DNA of 64,000 nucleotides from Comamonadaceae bacterium (GCA_947452785.1 CANGDZ010000003.1:1-64000), one strand, 5' to 3'. Numbered from the stretch's first letter, positions 32,817-42,945 are shown. Numbers and translations are program-made. Notes: generated from the letters alone by a model not told the origin.

Positions 32817-33575
32817 TCAGTCGTGCTTGTGTGAGGCGCGCCAGCCTAAACGGGTGTCTAAGGCCTCGGCTTTGCGAACTACGGGGTCATAATCCATGTC
32901 GCCAAAATCGGCGGCATCGATATGCAAGTAATGGGCGGATTTCACCCCAACCTGTGGCCAGGTGGGTGGGGAAATCTGAGCCGACGCCACCAGCACCATC
33001 TGCACGCTTCCTCCGCCCTGTACTTGGCGGGTCAGGCGGCTGGGCAATTGGAGCGCTGGCAACCAATCGACCGTGAGGCGTTCTCGCCCCACGCCACCAC
33101 TCAAGCGCAAGCGGGTTTCCTGGCCTTGGCCTTGTTTGGAGACCAGTTTGAGTTGCGCCAACTCGGACGGATCCACAAAGCGGGACAGTGCTGCCCAATC
33201 CACTTTGACATTCAAAGTGGCGAGTTCGCCTGTGCTGTAGTCCACCACGCGCTCGTCGTCATGAAAAACACGCTCGAAACTGATGCGTTGTTGTGCATCG
33301 CGAAACCACACCTCATCCACCCCCCCTTTGAGCAGGGCAATGCGTTGGGCATCCCGGTAAAAGTACCAGGTATGGCTCTTGGTTTTTTCTATCGAATGTC
33401 CTGATGCACGGCCGCCGATGGTCACCGCGTAACGTGCCGCCAATGGCAGGGACTCAGAGTTCAAGGCCAATGCGGCATTCGCCTTTGGCGCAAGCTCATG
33501 GGCTTGGGCTGCAGTGGCGAGCGCCCAAGCCAAGACCACCGCCCAGATTGCGCCGTTGGAAAATACTTTCGACAT
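32817..33575 (-). CDS. Exported protein of unknown function
   Basis: Not recognised beyond being an exported protein, about 252 residues. A signal peptide (IWAVVLAWALATAAQA) is followed by mostly beta-rich sequence such as YAVTIGGRASGHSIEKTKSHTWYF and YSTGELATLNVKVDWAALS, without cysteines or known motifs. Start is either ATG 33575 or the TTG at 33587, which has AAGGA four bases upstream. It is 27 bp downstream of the alkaline phosphatase and may share its transcript. Confidence 0.7.
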   Translation of the reverse strand: MSKVFSNGAIWAVVLAWALATAAQAHELAPKANAALALNSESLPLAARYAVTIGGRASGHSIEKTKSHTWYFYRDAQRIALLKGGVDEVWFRDAQQRISFERVFHDDERVVDYSTGELATLNVKVDWAALSRFVDPSELAQLKLVSKQGQGQETRLRLSGGVGRERLTVDWLPALQLPSRLTRQVQGGGSVQMVLVASAQISPPTWPQVGVKSAHYLHIDAADFGDMDYDPVVRKAEALDTRLGWRASHKHD

Positions 33576-33602
33576 AGAACGAATCAATCAGTCCTTACGA
33601 AC

Positions 33603-35177
33603 TTATTTCAGTGCTTCCATCATCACATGGAAGATCCAGTTCTGCTCCATCGAGCCACGCACTAAATGGGCTTTGGGGCCACGCGCGTAAACAGGCACGT
33701 CTTCACCGGCATGGGTCTCTGAGGCCATGGGCACCATCGCTTCTTGCAAGAATTCCACGTTCGTGGTGTCCACATTCGTCAAGTCGGGACGACCACCTGC
33801 ACGGTAGCCTGGGCCGTTGGTGTAAGCCAAGGTGGTGTAGGGCTTGCCGTTGGCGTCCAAGCTGTTTTTCAGCGGGTTGCCGTCCTTGGCAGGCACTTCA
33901 CGCACCAAACCCAAGATGTTGTTGCCACGGCTGGGGTAGCCTGCGATGGTGAACGTGTGGCTATGGTCAGCGGTGACGATGATCAGGGTGTCGTCCAAAG
34001 TGCCTGCGGCCTTCAACACATCCAATGTGCGCTGGATCGCGTTGGAGAACTCGATGGTGTCGGTCAAAGCGCGGCTGGCGTTGCCTGCGTGGTGAGCGTG
34101 GTCAATGCGGCCACCTTCCACGTGCAAAAAGAACCCCTTGGGATCTTTCAACAAGACGCGCAAGGCTTTGTCAGTCATCTCGGTCAGAGAGGGTTCACCG
34201 GCGGGGTCATTGGCGCGGTCGGCTTCGTATTGCACATGCGAGGGCTCAAACAAACCGAGCAAATAGCTGTTGTTGGCGGGTTCAAACGCGTCAAACTGTG
34301 CTTTGTTCCAAGCGTAGGATGCGCGGCCATACGGGCTGCGCGAAGCCACCCACTCTTGCGTCAAATCTCGGCCATCCAAGCGACGGCCTTTGTCTTTGGC
34401 GTACTCCGGATCCATCACAGAATTGGGCAAAAAGTAGGTGCGACCGCCGCCCATGGCCACTTTTAGGCTTTGACGCAGGCGGGGAGACACCTCAATCATT
34501 TGACGGGCAATGTCTTTCACCGCATGGTCTGCACCGCGGCAGTTTGCGCCCGTGTTGATATCGGTCATGGGCAAATTGGAGTCAGCTTCCCAATCGCGCA
34601 TGGCGGTATGGGCATACAAGGCCGCAGGGGTGGCATGCGTGATGCGCGCGGTGGTGACGATGCCCGTGGATTTACCCAGGTCAGCGGCGTGTTCGAGCAC
34701 GGTACGAACTTTTTTGGCATCGATCACGGCGGCGTTGCACTCACCACGGGGCGTAGTGTGGTTGACCGACAACTGGCCTTCCCGCGCCTTGTATCCTGTG
34801 GCCATGGCCGTCATGGTCGGGGCAGAGTCAGAGGTTTGTTGGTCCCAAGAATAGGTCTTGGACAAGGCGGTGTAGGGGAAGCGATCGAAAGACAAGCGAT
34901 TTTCTTCACCGGGTTTGCTCTTCAACTGGCCTTCCAAGATGCGTGCGGCCGTGACGGTGCTCATGCCCATGCCATCACCCACAAACAAAATCACGTTCTT
35001 GGCACGGCGGTTGTTGTCGTGCAAGGCCTTTCCTTGCTCGATGAAGGATTGACCCGCATTGAACCAATCTGCAACGGCTTCTGGGCCCTGGACCACCGGC
35101 GTGGCTTGTGCCTGTGCCGTGACATTGACGAAAGTACCGATGGCGAGGGCAACAGCAGAGATCAGATAGCGATTCAT
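33603..35177 (-). CDS. Alkaline phosphatase (PhoA type)
   Basis: Periplasmic metal-dependent phosphomonoesterase of 524 residues. Signal peptide MNRYLISAVALAIGTFVNVTAQAQA; then ILFVGDGMGMSTVTAARIL with the first zinc Asp, TSDSAPTMTAMATG with the nucleophilic Ser, HVEGGRIDHAHHAG and IIVTADHSHT with zinc ligands, and SETHAGEDVPVYARGP. The start at 35177 replaces the track start at 35255 because it begins the signal peptide and has AGGA upstream. Phosphate control is expected from the family but I could not find a convincing Pho box. Confidence 0.9.
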   Translation of the reverse strand: MNRYLISAVALAIGTFVNVTAQAQATPVVQGPEAVADWFNAGQSFIEQGKALHDNNRRAKNVILFVGDGMGMSTVTAARILEGQLKSKPGEENRLSFDRFPYTALSKTYSWDQQTSDSAPTMTAMATGYKAREGQLSVNHTTPRGECNAAVIDAKKVRTVLEHAADLGKSTGIVTTARITHATPAALYAHTAMRDWEADSNLPMTDINTGANCRGADHAVKDIARQMIEVSPRLRQSLKVAMGGGRTYFLPNSVMDPEYAKDKGRRLDGRDLTQEWVASRSPYGRASYAWNKAQFDAFEPANNSYLLGLFEPSHVQYEADRANDPAGEPSLTEMTDKALRVLLKDPKGFFLHVEGGRIDHAHHAGNASRALTDTIEFSNAIQRTLDVLKAAGTLDDTLIIVTADHSHTFTIAGYPSRGNNILGLVREVPAKDGNPLKNSLDANGKPYTTLAYTNGPGYRAGGRPDLTNVDTTNVEFLQEAMVPMASETHAGEDVPVYARGPKAHLVRGSMEQNWIFHVMMEALK

Positions 35178-35262
35178 CTGGAAGTTCCTATAAAAGGATT
35201 GAATGAAGTCGTCGCACACACAGTGCAACAGGCAGGGTCGGTTAACGTAGTTCAATTGTCTT

Positions 35263-35283
35263 ACAACAATGTGTCAATGTTGT
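35263..35283. promoter_or_regulatory. Inverted repeat upstream of alkaline phosphatase
   Basis: ACAACA-N9-TGTTGT in the 224-base gap between the phosphatase start and the end of alkB. The minus strand also holds a TTGACA inside it. Could be a promoter or operator; no other structure is obvious in this gap. Confidence 0.35.
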
Positions 35284-35401
35284 GAAATGCAAACGCCTGT
35301 GCCGCACAGGAATTACCCAGTTCCGCTGCGGTCACTCCCGCGGTGAAGCCCCATCGGCGCCCAATCCACCGGGGTCAAACTCTGAACCGTGATTTCGCAG
35401 T

Positions 35402-36592
35402 TCAGGGACTGTTGCCCGTTGCTGATGCGGGTGCCTGATGCCAGCGCTTGAGCAGCCTTTGCCGTGCCGATGGCTGCATATTGATTTTGCTCAGATCGCC
35501 GGCGTAATGCGCCACCACAAGGGGGTCCATCAATGAAAACCACAGTCGCGGCAAGTAAGCGGCCGTGATCATCGCCGCATAGCCTGCGGGCAACTGGGGT
35601 GCTTGGGCAAAGTGCCGAAGGGCCTGATAGCGCCTTGTGGGGTGCGCATGGTGGTCGGAATGACGCTGCAAGTGATAAAGCACAATATTGCCGACAATGT
35701 GGTTGCTGTTCCAAGAGTGCTCAGGCTCGCAGCGCACATACCGGTCGGATGCGTCCTTTTGCCTCAAAAGTCCATAGTGCTCAATGTAATTCACCACCTC
35801 CAGCATGGAGGCACCGTACAGGCCCTGCAAGACCAAGAATCCCAGCACCGGCCATCCCAACCAGAAGGCCAATGCGCCGTAAAACACAAGGCTCAAAGTC
35901 CAAGCCTGAAGGTTGTCATTGTGGCCACTCCAGACGCTTTTACCCTGCCTGGCCAGGCGTGCGCGCTCGAGTTCCCAGGCGGACCGCAGACTGCCCCCAA
36001 CGGTGCGCGGCAAAAATGCCCAGAAGCTCTCACCCATGCGCGCACTGGCGGGGTCTTCGGGGGTGGCCACCCGTTGGTGGTGGCCGCGATTGTGTTCCAC
36101 AAAAAAATGTCCGTACAGGGTGGGGGCCAAGGCGATTTTGGCCAACCACCGGTCCAAGGGGGCTCTTTTGTGCCCCAACTCGTGGGCTGTGGCAATGCCA
36201 ATGCCATTGAAGGATCCCACCGACAAAACCAATGCGGCAAAGCCATACCAAGGCATAGACATCGTCATCGATAGCCATGCGCCGTAGACCGTTCCGGCGA
36301 TTTGGAACGGCACATAGGCCCAGACCAGTGCGCGGTAGAAGATGTCCTGCTCCAGTTGCACCACGGCTGACTCGGGCGGGTTACTAAAGTCCTCACCGAT
36401 GGCCATGTCAAGCAAGGGCATGAGCAAGTGGACAAAGGCGGGGGGAAACAAAAGACACCACCAATGGCCAGTCCAGGCAAATGCAAGCAGGGCGCCGGTA
36501 AAGACCACCGGTATGGAGGGACTCAATAGCCATAGCCAACGCTTGTCGTGCCATTTTTCCGTCAGAATTTTTTCTGCAACGACTGGGTGCAT
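35402..36592 (-). CDS. AlkB-type alkane 1-monooxygenase (membrane fatty-acid-desaturase superfamily)
   Basis: Integral-membrane diiron hydroxylase of 396 residues. The histidine boxes are AHELGHKRAPLDRW, EHNRGHHQRVATPEDP and LQRHSDHHAHPTRRYQ, with NYIEHYGL between, which is the AlkB rather than the desaturase arrangement. About six hydrophobic helices. Start 36592 has GAGGAG upstream. No rubredoxin or rubredoxin reductase gene is next to it, so its electron donor must be encoded elsewhere. Alkane or other terminal methyl hydroxylation is the family expectation. Confidence 0.88.
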   Translation of the reverse strand: MHPVVAEKILTEKWHDKRWLWLLSPSIPVVFTGALLAFAWTGHWWCLLFPPAFVHLLMPLLDMAIGEDFSNPPESAVVQLEQDIFYRALVWAYVPFQIAGTVYGAWLSMTMSMPWYGFAALVLSVGSFNGIGIATAHELGHKRAPLDRWLAKIALAPTLYGHFFVEHNRGHHQRVATPEDPASARMGESFWAFLPRTVGGSLRSAWELERARLARQGKSVWSGHNDNLQAWTLSLVFYGALAFWLGWPVLGFLVLQGLYGASMLEVVNYIEHYGLLRQKDASDRYVRCEPEHSWNSNHIVGNIVLYHLQRHSDHHAHPTRRYQALRHFAQAPQLPAGYAAMITAAYLPRLWFSLMDPLVVAHYAGDLSKINMQPSARQRLLKRWHQAPASATGNSP

Positions 36593-36708
36593 GTTGACGC
36601 TCCTCGTTCTCCGTAAGTTTGCCGGGCCAAGGCATCGAGCGTAGCAGGTCATCTGGTTTTGACGGCTGCTTGCTTTAATATCTCCCCAGACGCATTCGAG
36701 GATTGAAC

Positions 36709-37191
36709 ATGCAACTGAACATCAACGGCCAAAGCCGCAACTCCAGCGCAGACGCCAGCACGCCCCTGCTGTGGGTGCTGCGAGACGAAATGAATCTGAC
36801 GGGGACCAAATTCGGCTGCGGTGTAGCCGCTTGCGGCGCCTGCACGGTGCATGTGGACGGCCAAGCGGTGCGCTCTTGCGTGGTCCCTGCGTCGGCGGTG
36901 GCCGGGCAAAAAATCACCACCATCGAATCTTTGGGCAGCGCAGAAAACCTGCACCCCTTGCAAGCGGCCTGGATTGCCGAGCAGGTGCCGCAATGCGGCT
37001 ACTGCCAAAGCGGCATGCTGATGGCCGCCGCCGCCCTGCTCGCGCGCAACCCCAGCCCGAGCGATGCCGACATCGACGCGGCCATGACCAATCTGTGCCG
37101 CTGCGGTACGTACCAACGCGTGCGCGCGGCCATTCACCGTGCGGCAGCCAGCATGAAAAATCCGGCCACAAAGCAAGGCGGTACCGCATGA
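36709..37191 (+). CDS. 2Fe-2S subunit of an IorAB-type molybdenum oxidoreductase
   Basis: Ferredoxin-like subunit of 160 residues of the xanthine oxidase family. The first cluster is bound by [17 protein letters not shown] and the second by [21 protein letters not shown] and [14 protein letters not shown]. This matches isoquinoline 1-oxidoreductase and related aldehyde dehydrogenases that lack an FAD subunit. The start ATG 36709 follows GAGGA. It overlaps the large subunit by four bases. Confidence 0.9.
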   Translation: MQLNINGQSRNSSADASTPLLWVLRDEMNLTGTKFGCGVAACGACTVHVDGQAVRSCVVPASAVAGQKITTIESLGSAENLHPLQAAWIAEQVPQCGYCQSGMLMAAAALLARNPSPSDADIDAAMTNLCRCGTYQRVRAAIHRAAASMKNPATKQGGTA

Positions 37192-39467
37192 AGCGCCGCA
37201 CCTGGTTACTCAGCGCCCTGGGCGCTACGGGCGCCTTGGTGGTTGGCTGGGGCGTGATGCCGGCGCGTTCGCGTCTGGGCTCGCCCGAGCTGATGCTCCA
37301 AACCGAAGGCGATGTGGCACTGAACGGCTGGATCAAGATCACCAAAGACGGCACCGTGGTGCTGGCCATGCCGCGCAGCGAAATGGGACAAGGCGTGCAC
37401 ACCGCGCTGGCCATGCTGGTGGCCGAAGAACTGGACCTGCCCCTGGCCCGCGTGCGCCTAGAACAAGCGGGCGCGGACAGCATTTACGGCAACGTCGCCA
37501 TGCTGCTGGGCACCTTGCCTTTTCATCCGCTGGACAGCGAAGGCGAGCACCCGAGCGTCAAAATCAAAATGGGCGAATGGATCGTGGGCAAGATCGCGCG
37601 CGAATTGGGCATCAACGCCACGGGCGGATCGTCCAGCATCGTCGACCTGTGGGAGCCCTTGCGCATGGCGGCCGCCACAGCACGTGCCAGCTTGGTGCAA
37701 GCAGCAGGGACCGCGTGGAAAGTGCCTGCTGGCGAAATCACCGTGACCGATGGCGTGATGAAACACGCCTCCGGCAAGGCCGCTCATTATGGCGAAATGA
37801 GCGCAGCGGCAGCGGGCACGACCCCTAACCCCGTCAACCCCAAATCGCCCCAAGACTGGAAGCTGATCGGCCAGCCCGCCGCACGCAGCGACATCCCGGC
37901 CAAGGTGATGGGCCAAGCCCAATTCGGCCTGGACGTGCGCTTGCCCGGCATGCTGTTCGCTGCCGTGCGCATGAGCCCCATGCTGGGCGGCGCTGCGTCG
38001 TCCATGGACACCAAAGCCGCTTTGGCTTTGCCAGGGATCGACAAGGTCGTTGCACTCGACGCCTGGGGCGGCGGCACCGCCGGTCTGGCCGTTGTGGCCC
38101 AAACTACTTGGCAAGCCCGTCAAGGCGCGCAAGCGGTGCAGGTGCAGTGGCAAGCGCCCAGCACCGGTGCGGGTTCTGGTGCTTTGGACACCACGCGCAT
38201 CCAAGCGGCTTTGCTCAACAGCTTGAACACCGAGAGCGGCTTTACCTTTTACGAGCAAGGCGTGCCCGTCCAGGCCGAGAAGGCGGCGGCCAGCCGCATC
38301 GACGCGCTGTACCAAGCGCCCTACTTGGCGCACGCCACGATGGAGCCGATGAACTGCACCGCGCAGGTGAAAGACGGACGCGTTGAAATTTGGGTGCCCA
38401 CTCAAGTGCCGCTCATGGCTCGCGCCATCGCCGCCAAAGTGGCGGGCGTGAAAGAAGACCAGGTCACAGTGCATGTGACCATGCTGGGCGGCGGTTTTGG
38501 CCGCCGGCTCGATGTCGACTTTGTCGGCCAGGCCGTGCAAGTGGCCATGGCCTGCGCCGGCGCACCAGTGCAACTGAGTTGGTCGCGCGAAGAAGACATG
38601 ACGCACGACTTTTACCGGCCCATGCATCTGGCCAAGTTCCAGGCTGCGCTGGACGCGCAAGGCGAGGTGACCAGCTTGCGCATCAAGTCCGCAGGCGACG
38701 CCATCTCGCCGCGCTGGATGGCGCGCGCTGTGCCCATGTTGTCGGGCCCGATCGACATGCCCGACAAAACCACGTCCGAAGGATTGTTCGATTTACCCTA
38801 CGGCTTTGCCAGCCAGCACATGAGCCATGTGGCCACGCAGTCGGGCGTGCCGGTGGGGTTTTGGCGTTCGGTGGGCCATTCACACAATGCTTTCTTTTCT
38901 GAAAGCTTCATGGACGAACTCGCAGTCGCCACGAAACAAGACCCCCTGGCCTTTCGCCTGGGCTTGCTCAAAGAAGCGCCGCGCTACGCGGCCGTGTTAC
39001 AAAAAGCGGCCGACCTGGCCGGCTGGGGCAAAGCTTTGCCCGCAGGCCATGCGCACGGCATCGCACTGCACCAGTCGTTTGGCTCCATCGTGGCGCAGGT
39101 GGCTGAGGTGTCGCTGGAGCAAAGCCACATTCGCGTGCACCGTGTGGTCTGCGTCATCGACTGCGGCACCGTAGTCAACCCTCAGACCGTAGCCCAGCAA
39201 ATGGAAAGCGGCGTGATCTTTGGTCTGAGCGCGGCCTTGTTTGGGCAGATCGACATCGTGGGCGGTGTGGTGCAGCAAAGCAATTTCCCCAACTACCCGA
39301 TGGTGACTTTGGCTCAGGCGCCAGTGGTGCAAACCCACATCATGACCAGCACCCGCGCCCCCGGCGGTGTGGGCGAACCGGCCGTGCCGCCGATTGCACC
39401 GGCCGTGGCCAACGCCTTGTTTACTTTGACGGGCAAACGGCAGCGGGCTTTGCCTTTAAAGGCTTGA
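37188..39467 (+). CDS. Molybdopterin-binding large subunit (IorB type)
   Basis: Large subunit of 759 residues of a periplasm-targeted molybdenum hydroxylase. The N-terminus [20 protein letters not shown] is a twin-arginine signal. Motifs include [51 protein letters not shown] and the catalytic glutamate loop [19 protein letters not shown]. The ATG at 37188 overlaps the small subunit; the track frame starting at 36771 is an artefact. No c-type cytochrome gene sits nearby, although such enzymes often pass electrons to one. Substrate may be an N-heterocycle or aldehyde. Confidence 0.9.
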   Translation: MKRRTWLLSALGATGALVVGWGVMPARSRLGSPELMLQTEGDVALNGWIKITKDGTVVLAMPRSEMGQGVHTALAMLVAEELDLPLARVRLEQAGADSIYGNVAMLLGTLPFHPLDSEGEHPSVKIKMGEWIVGKIARELGINATGGSSSIVDLWEPLRMAAATARASLVQAAGTAWKVPAGEITVTDGVMKHASGKAAHYGEMSAAAAGTTPNPVNPKSPQDWKLIGQPAARSDIPAKVMGQAQFGLDVRLPGMLFAAVRMSPMLGGAASSMDTKAALALPGIDKVVALDAWGGGTAGLAVVAQTTWQARQGAQAVQVQWQAPSTGAGSGALDTTRIQAALLNSLNTESGFTFYEQGVPVQAEKAAASRIDALYQAPYLAHATMEPMNCTAQVKDGRVEIWVPTQVPLMARAIAAKVAGVKEDQVTVHVTMLGGGFGRRLDVDFVGQAVQVAMACAGAPVQLSWSREEDMTHDFYRPMHLAKFQAALDAQGEVTSLRIKSAGDAISPRWMARAVPMLSGPIDMPDKTTSEGLFDLPYGFASQHMSHVATQSGVPVGFWRSVGHSHNAFFSESFMDELAVATKQDPLAFRLGLLKEAPRYAAVLQKAADLAGWGKALPAGHAHGIALHQSFGSIVAQVAEVSLEQSHIRVHRVVCVIDCGTVVNPQTVAQQMESGVIFGLSAALFGQIDIVGGVVQQSNFPNYPMVTLAQAPVVQTHIMTSTRAPGGVGEPAVPPIAPAVANALFTLTGKRQRALPLKA

Positions 39468-39471
39468 GGCC

Positions 39472-40671
39472 TCAAGGCCCGTTGTAAAGCCAAGGCACAT
39501 CGAGCAGGCTTTCACCCAGCAAGCGCATGGACATGTCGCGCCCCCAGCGCAACAAGCCACGCGCGTGAAAAATTTGTCCGTTGCGTATCGCCCGTTGTTG
39601 CACGCGTGCGTTGCGCTGCCAGCGCTGCTGGGCATACTGCGCCAACTGGGCGGGCAGGTCCCCATCGTGCAAGGCCAAGCAACGACCTAAGGCATCGGCG
39701 TCTTCGATCGCCATGCCCGCACCCTGTGCCATATAGGGTCGCATGGGGTGGGCAGCATCGCCCAGCAAGGCCACGCGACCTTGGGCTTGCTCTGCAGCGT
39801 TGGCCATCGGTGGGCGGTCACACAGGGGCCACAAACGCCAAGCGGGTACCGCATCGATCAAGGACTGCAAATCGGGGGCCACCGGGCCCAGCGCACGCTT
39901 CAAATCCGCCGCATTGGCCGCATGGTCCCAGGACGACACATCTTCAGGTGCCTGGCCATGCACGATGGCCACCACATTGAGCAACTCGCCCCGGCGCACG
40001 GGGTACTGCACCACGTGCAAATGCGGCCCCATCCACACCGTCACATGGTGGCTGCGCAAGGCCACGGGCAAATCGGCCTGCACCAGCAAAGCTCGGTAAG
40101 CCAGATGCCCACTGAATCGGGCCGGTGCATCACCCAACAGCTGGGCTCGCACGCGACTCCACAGACCATCGGCCCCCACCAGCGCCTGAGCGTTCAAGGT
40201 CGAGCCATCGTCCAAGTGGACCTGCAAGCCATCAGTTTGAGGCGTGTAACCGGCGATGCCTTGATTCAAATTCAGGCTCACGCGGCCCTGGGCATGCAGT
40301 GCGTCCAGCAGCATCTGGTGCAAATCAGCCCGGTGGATGGTGGCGTAAGGCGCGCCATACTGGGCCACAGCTTGCGCCCCCCAGCGCAGCTGGCCGGTCA
40401 CTTCGCCCGACACCGCATGACGCACCTGCAATTGTTCGGGAAAAGCCGCCACTGCCTGCAGCGCAGAGTCCAGGCCCCAGGCTTGCAAAATGCGCGTGAC
40501 GTTCGGACCGATTTGAATCCCCGCCCCCACCTCGGTGAACGCGGGCGCACGCTCGAACAAGCGCACATCGGCCCCGGCTTCAACGCAACGCAAAGCGGCC
40601 GCTAAGCCGCCAATGCCGCCGCCTGCGATCAACACCTGTTGGAGCCCACTTTCGGCCATGTTTATTGTCAT
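39472..40671 (-). CDS. FAD-dependent aromatic hydroxylase (salicylate hydroxylase-like)
   Basis: Class A flavin monooxygenase of 399 residues. FAD motif VLIAGGGIGGLAAALRC, DG motif VGADGLWSRVRAQLL and LLGDAAHPMRPYMAQGAGMAIEDADAL are all present. The pattern is close to salicylate or 3-hydroxybenzoate hydroxylases that use NAD(P)H. It converges on iorB with a 4-base gap and is divergent from the U32 gene. Start is ATG 40671; ATG 40659 is also possible. Confidence 0.88.
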   Translation of the reverse strand: MTINMAESGLQQVLIAGGGIGGLAAALRCVEAGADVRLFERAPAFTEVGAGIQIGPNVTRILQAWGLDSALQAVAAFPEQLQVRHAVSGEVTGQLRWGAQAVAQYGAPYATIHRADLHQMLLDALHAQGRVSLNLNQGIAGYTPQTDGLQVHLDDGSTLNAQALVGADGLWSRVRAQLLGDAPARFSGHLAYRALLVQADLPVALRSHHVTVWMGPHLHVVQYPVRRGELLNVVAIVHGQAPEDVSSWDHAANAADLKRALGPVAPDLQSLIDAVPAWRLWPLCDRPPMANAAEQAQGRVALLGDAAHPMRPYMAQGAGMAIEDADALGRCLALHDGDLPAQLAQYAQQRWQRNARVQQRAIRNGQIFHARGLLRWGRDMSMRLLGESLLDVPWLYNGP

Positions 40672-40724
40672 GGGTCAATTGTGCCTTGGGCTTGTGCCGC
40701 TTTAAAAATTGGACAATCAAATGC

Positions 40725-42092
40725 ATGACCACGATCAAAGCACCCGAACTTTTATTGCCCGCCGGTTCGCTCGACAAAATGCGCGCCGCCTTCGACTTTG
40801 GCGCCGACGCCATTTACGCCGGCCAGCCGCGCTACAGCCTGCGGGCGCGCAACAACGAATTCAAGCTGGAGCAGATTGGCATCGGCATTGCCGAAGCGCA
40901 TGCCCGTGGCAAAAAGTTTTTCGTCACCAGTAACCTGCTGCCGCACAACGACAAGGTGCGCACTTACCTGCGCGACATCGAGCCCGTCATTGCCATGCAG
41001 CCTGACGCGCTGATCATGGCCGACCCGGGCCTGATCATGATGGTGCGCGAGAAATGGCCTGAGATGCCCATTCACTTGTCGGTGCAAGCCAATACCGTGA
41101 ACTGGGCTGCCGTCAAGTTTTGGCAAACCATGGGCGTGGCCCGCATCATCTTGTCACGCGAATTGAGCCTGGACGAGGTCGAGAAAATTCGCCAGGAATG
41201 CCCGGAGATGGAGCTGGAAGTGTTTGTGCACGGCGCGCTGTGCATCGCCTATTCGGGCCGCTGCCTGCTGTCTGGCTACTTCAACCGGCGCGACCCCAAT
41301 CAGGGCACCTGTACCAACGCCTGCCGCTGGAGTTACGGCACGCAAGAGGCCACAGACGAGACCGACACCGGTGAAGTCACCCCCATTCGACTGGACGGTG
41401 ACTTCAGCTTTGAGCAAGAGCAAGAAAGCGCCGAGAAAAACTTCTCCGCCTGCGGCGATGGCCAGCGCCATCCCGCGGCTGACAAGGTGTATCTGCTTGA
41501 AGAAGCCGGTCGTCCCGGCCAACTCATGCCCATCATGGAAGACGCGCATGGCACCTACATCATGAACAGCAAAGACCTGCGCGCCGTCGAGCTGATCGAG
41601 CGCCTGGTCAAAATTGGCGTGGACTCATTGAAGATAGAGGGCCGCACCAAAAGCCTGTACTACGTCAGCCGCACCGCGCAGGTGTACCGCCGCGCGATCG
41701 ACGATGCCGTGGCCGGTCGGCCCTTCAACCCCGAGCTGATCAGCGAACTGGACGGCCTGGCCTCGCGCGGTTACACCTCGGGCTTTTTGGAGCGCCGCCC
41801 CGCGCAGAACTACCAGAACTACGAAGTCGGCCACTCGGTGGGGCATCGCAGCCAGTTTGTGGGCGAGGTGCGTTCTGTGCAGGACGGCTGGGTGGAGGTG
41901 GAAACCAAAAACAAGTTTTCGGTGGGCGACACGATTGAAATCATCCACCCCAGCGGCAACCGCAAAGTGCCTTTGACGCAAATGAAAAACGCCAAAGGCG
42001 AAGCCATTGAAGTGGCACCCGGCAGCCCGCTCAGGGTGTGGATTCCCATGGACGGGCCCGCCGACGGGGCCTTGATTGCGCGGATGTTTTAA
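40725..42092 (+). CDS. U32 family protein (TrhP/YegQ-like tRNA hydroxylation)
   Basis: U32-family protein of 455 residues, close in length to E. coli YegQ/TrhP, which is needed for 5-hydroxyuridine at tRNA position 34. It begins ELLLPAGSLDKMRAAFDFGADAIYAG and carries the family signature EVFVHGALCIAYSGRCLLSG with its cysteines, GTCTNACRW, and DSLKIEGRTKSLYYVSR. The C-terminal domain ends with an RNA-binding-like barrel. ATG 40725 is preferred to the upstream start at 40665 inside the divergent promoter. Confidence 0.9.
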   Translation: MTTIKAPELLLPAGSLDKMRAAFDFGADAIYAGQPRYSLRARNNEFKLEQIGIGIAEAHARGKKFFVTSNLLPHNDKVRTYLRDIEPVIAMQPDALIMADPGLIMMVREKWPEMPIHLSVQANTVNWAAVKFWQTMGVARIILSRELSLDEVEKIRQECPEMELEVFVHGALCIAYSGRCLLSGYFNRRDPNQGTCTNACRWSYGTQEATDETDTGEVTPIRLDGDFSFEQEQESAEKNFSACGDGQRHPAADKVYLLEEAGRPGQLMPIMEDAHGTYIMNSKDLRAVELIERLVKIGVDSLKIEGRTKSLYYVSRTAQVYRRAIDDAVAGRPFNPELISELDGLASRGYTSGFLERRPAQNYQNYEVGHSVGHRSQFVGEVRSVQDGWVEVETKNKFSVGDTIEIIHPSGNRKVPLTQMKNAKGEAIEVAPGSPLRVWIPMDGPADGALIARMF

Positions 42093-42184
42093 GGCACCTT
42101 GGCCTGAGCTGAGCCCCGTATGAAGCCGCTTGTTGCACTAATGGATATTCATCATTTTTGTAAACAAGACTACACTGCAGAGCC

Positions 42185-42838
42185 ATGAACGCCGATCTAC
42201 TGACCCTTTACCCCGCCTTGGCGCAAGTTGTGCCGAGTCTGGACGCACTCGGGGCGTCCACAACGCCCTTCACGGTGAAGGCACATTCTGTGTTGTTTGA
42301 TGAGAACACGGCATGCCAGGGCTTTCCCTTGGTACTGGAGGGCGAAATCAAAGTGTCGCGTCATTCCAGCGATGGTCGCTCCCTGGAGTTGTACCGGGTG
42401 GTGCCGGGCGAGTTGTGCCTGGTGTCCAGTGCCAGTCTGTTTCGCAGCTCCCTGCTGTCCGCGCAAGGTATCTCCACAAGGGATACCCGTTTGATGTTGA
42501 TTTCGCCTGCCGTATTCCACCAGTGGCTGGCGGTTGAATCATTTCGCGATACGATTTTGGGGCTGTTCGCCGAGCGCATGGCGGATCTGACGAGCCTGAT
42601 TGATGCAGTCGCTTTTCAACGCCTGGACCAACGTTTGGCGGCCGCCCTGCTGGGGCGCGGTCCCCACCTGTCGTTGACGCACCAACAACTGGCCAACGAA
42701 TTGGGTACGGTGCGTGAAATGGTGTCGCGCTTGCTGCGCCGCTTTGAACGCGAGGGTTGGGTGGAATTGTCGCGCGAACGCATCCAGATTCACGACAGCA
42801 AAGCCTTGCGCGCATGGGCCGAGACGCCGACCAACTGA
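42185..42838 (+). CDS. Crp/Fnr-family transcription regulator
   Basis: Regulator of 217 residues with a cyclic-nucleotide-binding-like barrel (PLVLEGEIKVSRHSSDGRSLELYRVVPGELC) and a C-terminal helix-turn-helix (LTHQQLANELGTVREMVSRLLRRFE). The recognition helix has R-E-x-x-x-R, the residues E. coli CRP uses for TGTGA, rather than the FNR pattern. There is no four-cysteine iron-sulfur signature. A perfect TGTGA-N6-TCACA lies 28 bases after its stop. Effector not predictable. Confidence 0.9.
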   Translation: MNADLLTLYPALAQVVPSLDALGASTTPFTVKAHSVLFDENTACQGFPLVLEGEIKVSRHSSDGRSLELYRVVPGELCLVSSASLFRSSLLSAQGISTRDTRLMLISPAVFHQWLAVESFRDTILGLFAERMADLTSLIDAVAFQRLDQRLAAALLGRGPHLSLTHQQLANELGTVREMVSRLLRRFEREGWVELSRERIQIHDSKALRAWAETPTN

Positions 42839-42862
42839 GGGGCGTTTTTTCACCTGGGTACG

Positions 42863-42884
42863 GTCTGTGAGTGAGGTCACAGAC
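42863..42884 (+). promoter_or_regulatory. Perfect Crp-type operator
   Basis: GTCTGTGA-GTGAGG-TCACAGAC, eight-base perfect arms, with the consensus Crp core TGTGA-N6-TCACA at 42866-42881. Its centre (42873.5) is about 72 bases upstream of the DUF2892 ATG, so with a start point near 42915 it would sit at -41.5, the class II activator position. Confidence 0.75.
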
Positions 42885-42945
42885 ATTGAGAGCACCGACG
42901 AGTCCAATAGCGTCATCTTCCACTCTAGATGAAAAGGACTTTTCC

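Noticed and set aside
32840-33076. Plus-strand ORFs opposite the unknown exported protein at 32817
   Set aside because: The minus-strand frame has a signal peptide and full length; the plus-strand frames look like shadows.
35313-35714. 133-residue minus-strand ORF at the 3' end of alkB
   Set aside because: Overlaps alkB in another frame, with no recognisable motif or start signal.
36109-36118. TGTCCGTACA, ten bases of the island operator, near the middle of this gene
   Set aside because: It lies inside the alkB coding sequence, has no TTGACA at the right distance and no promoter context; treated as chance.
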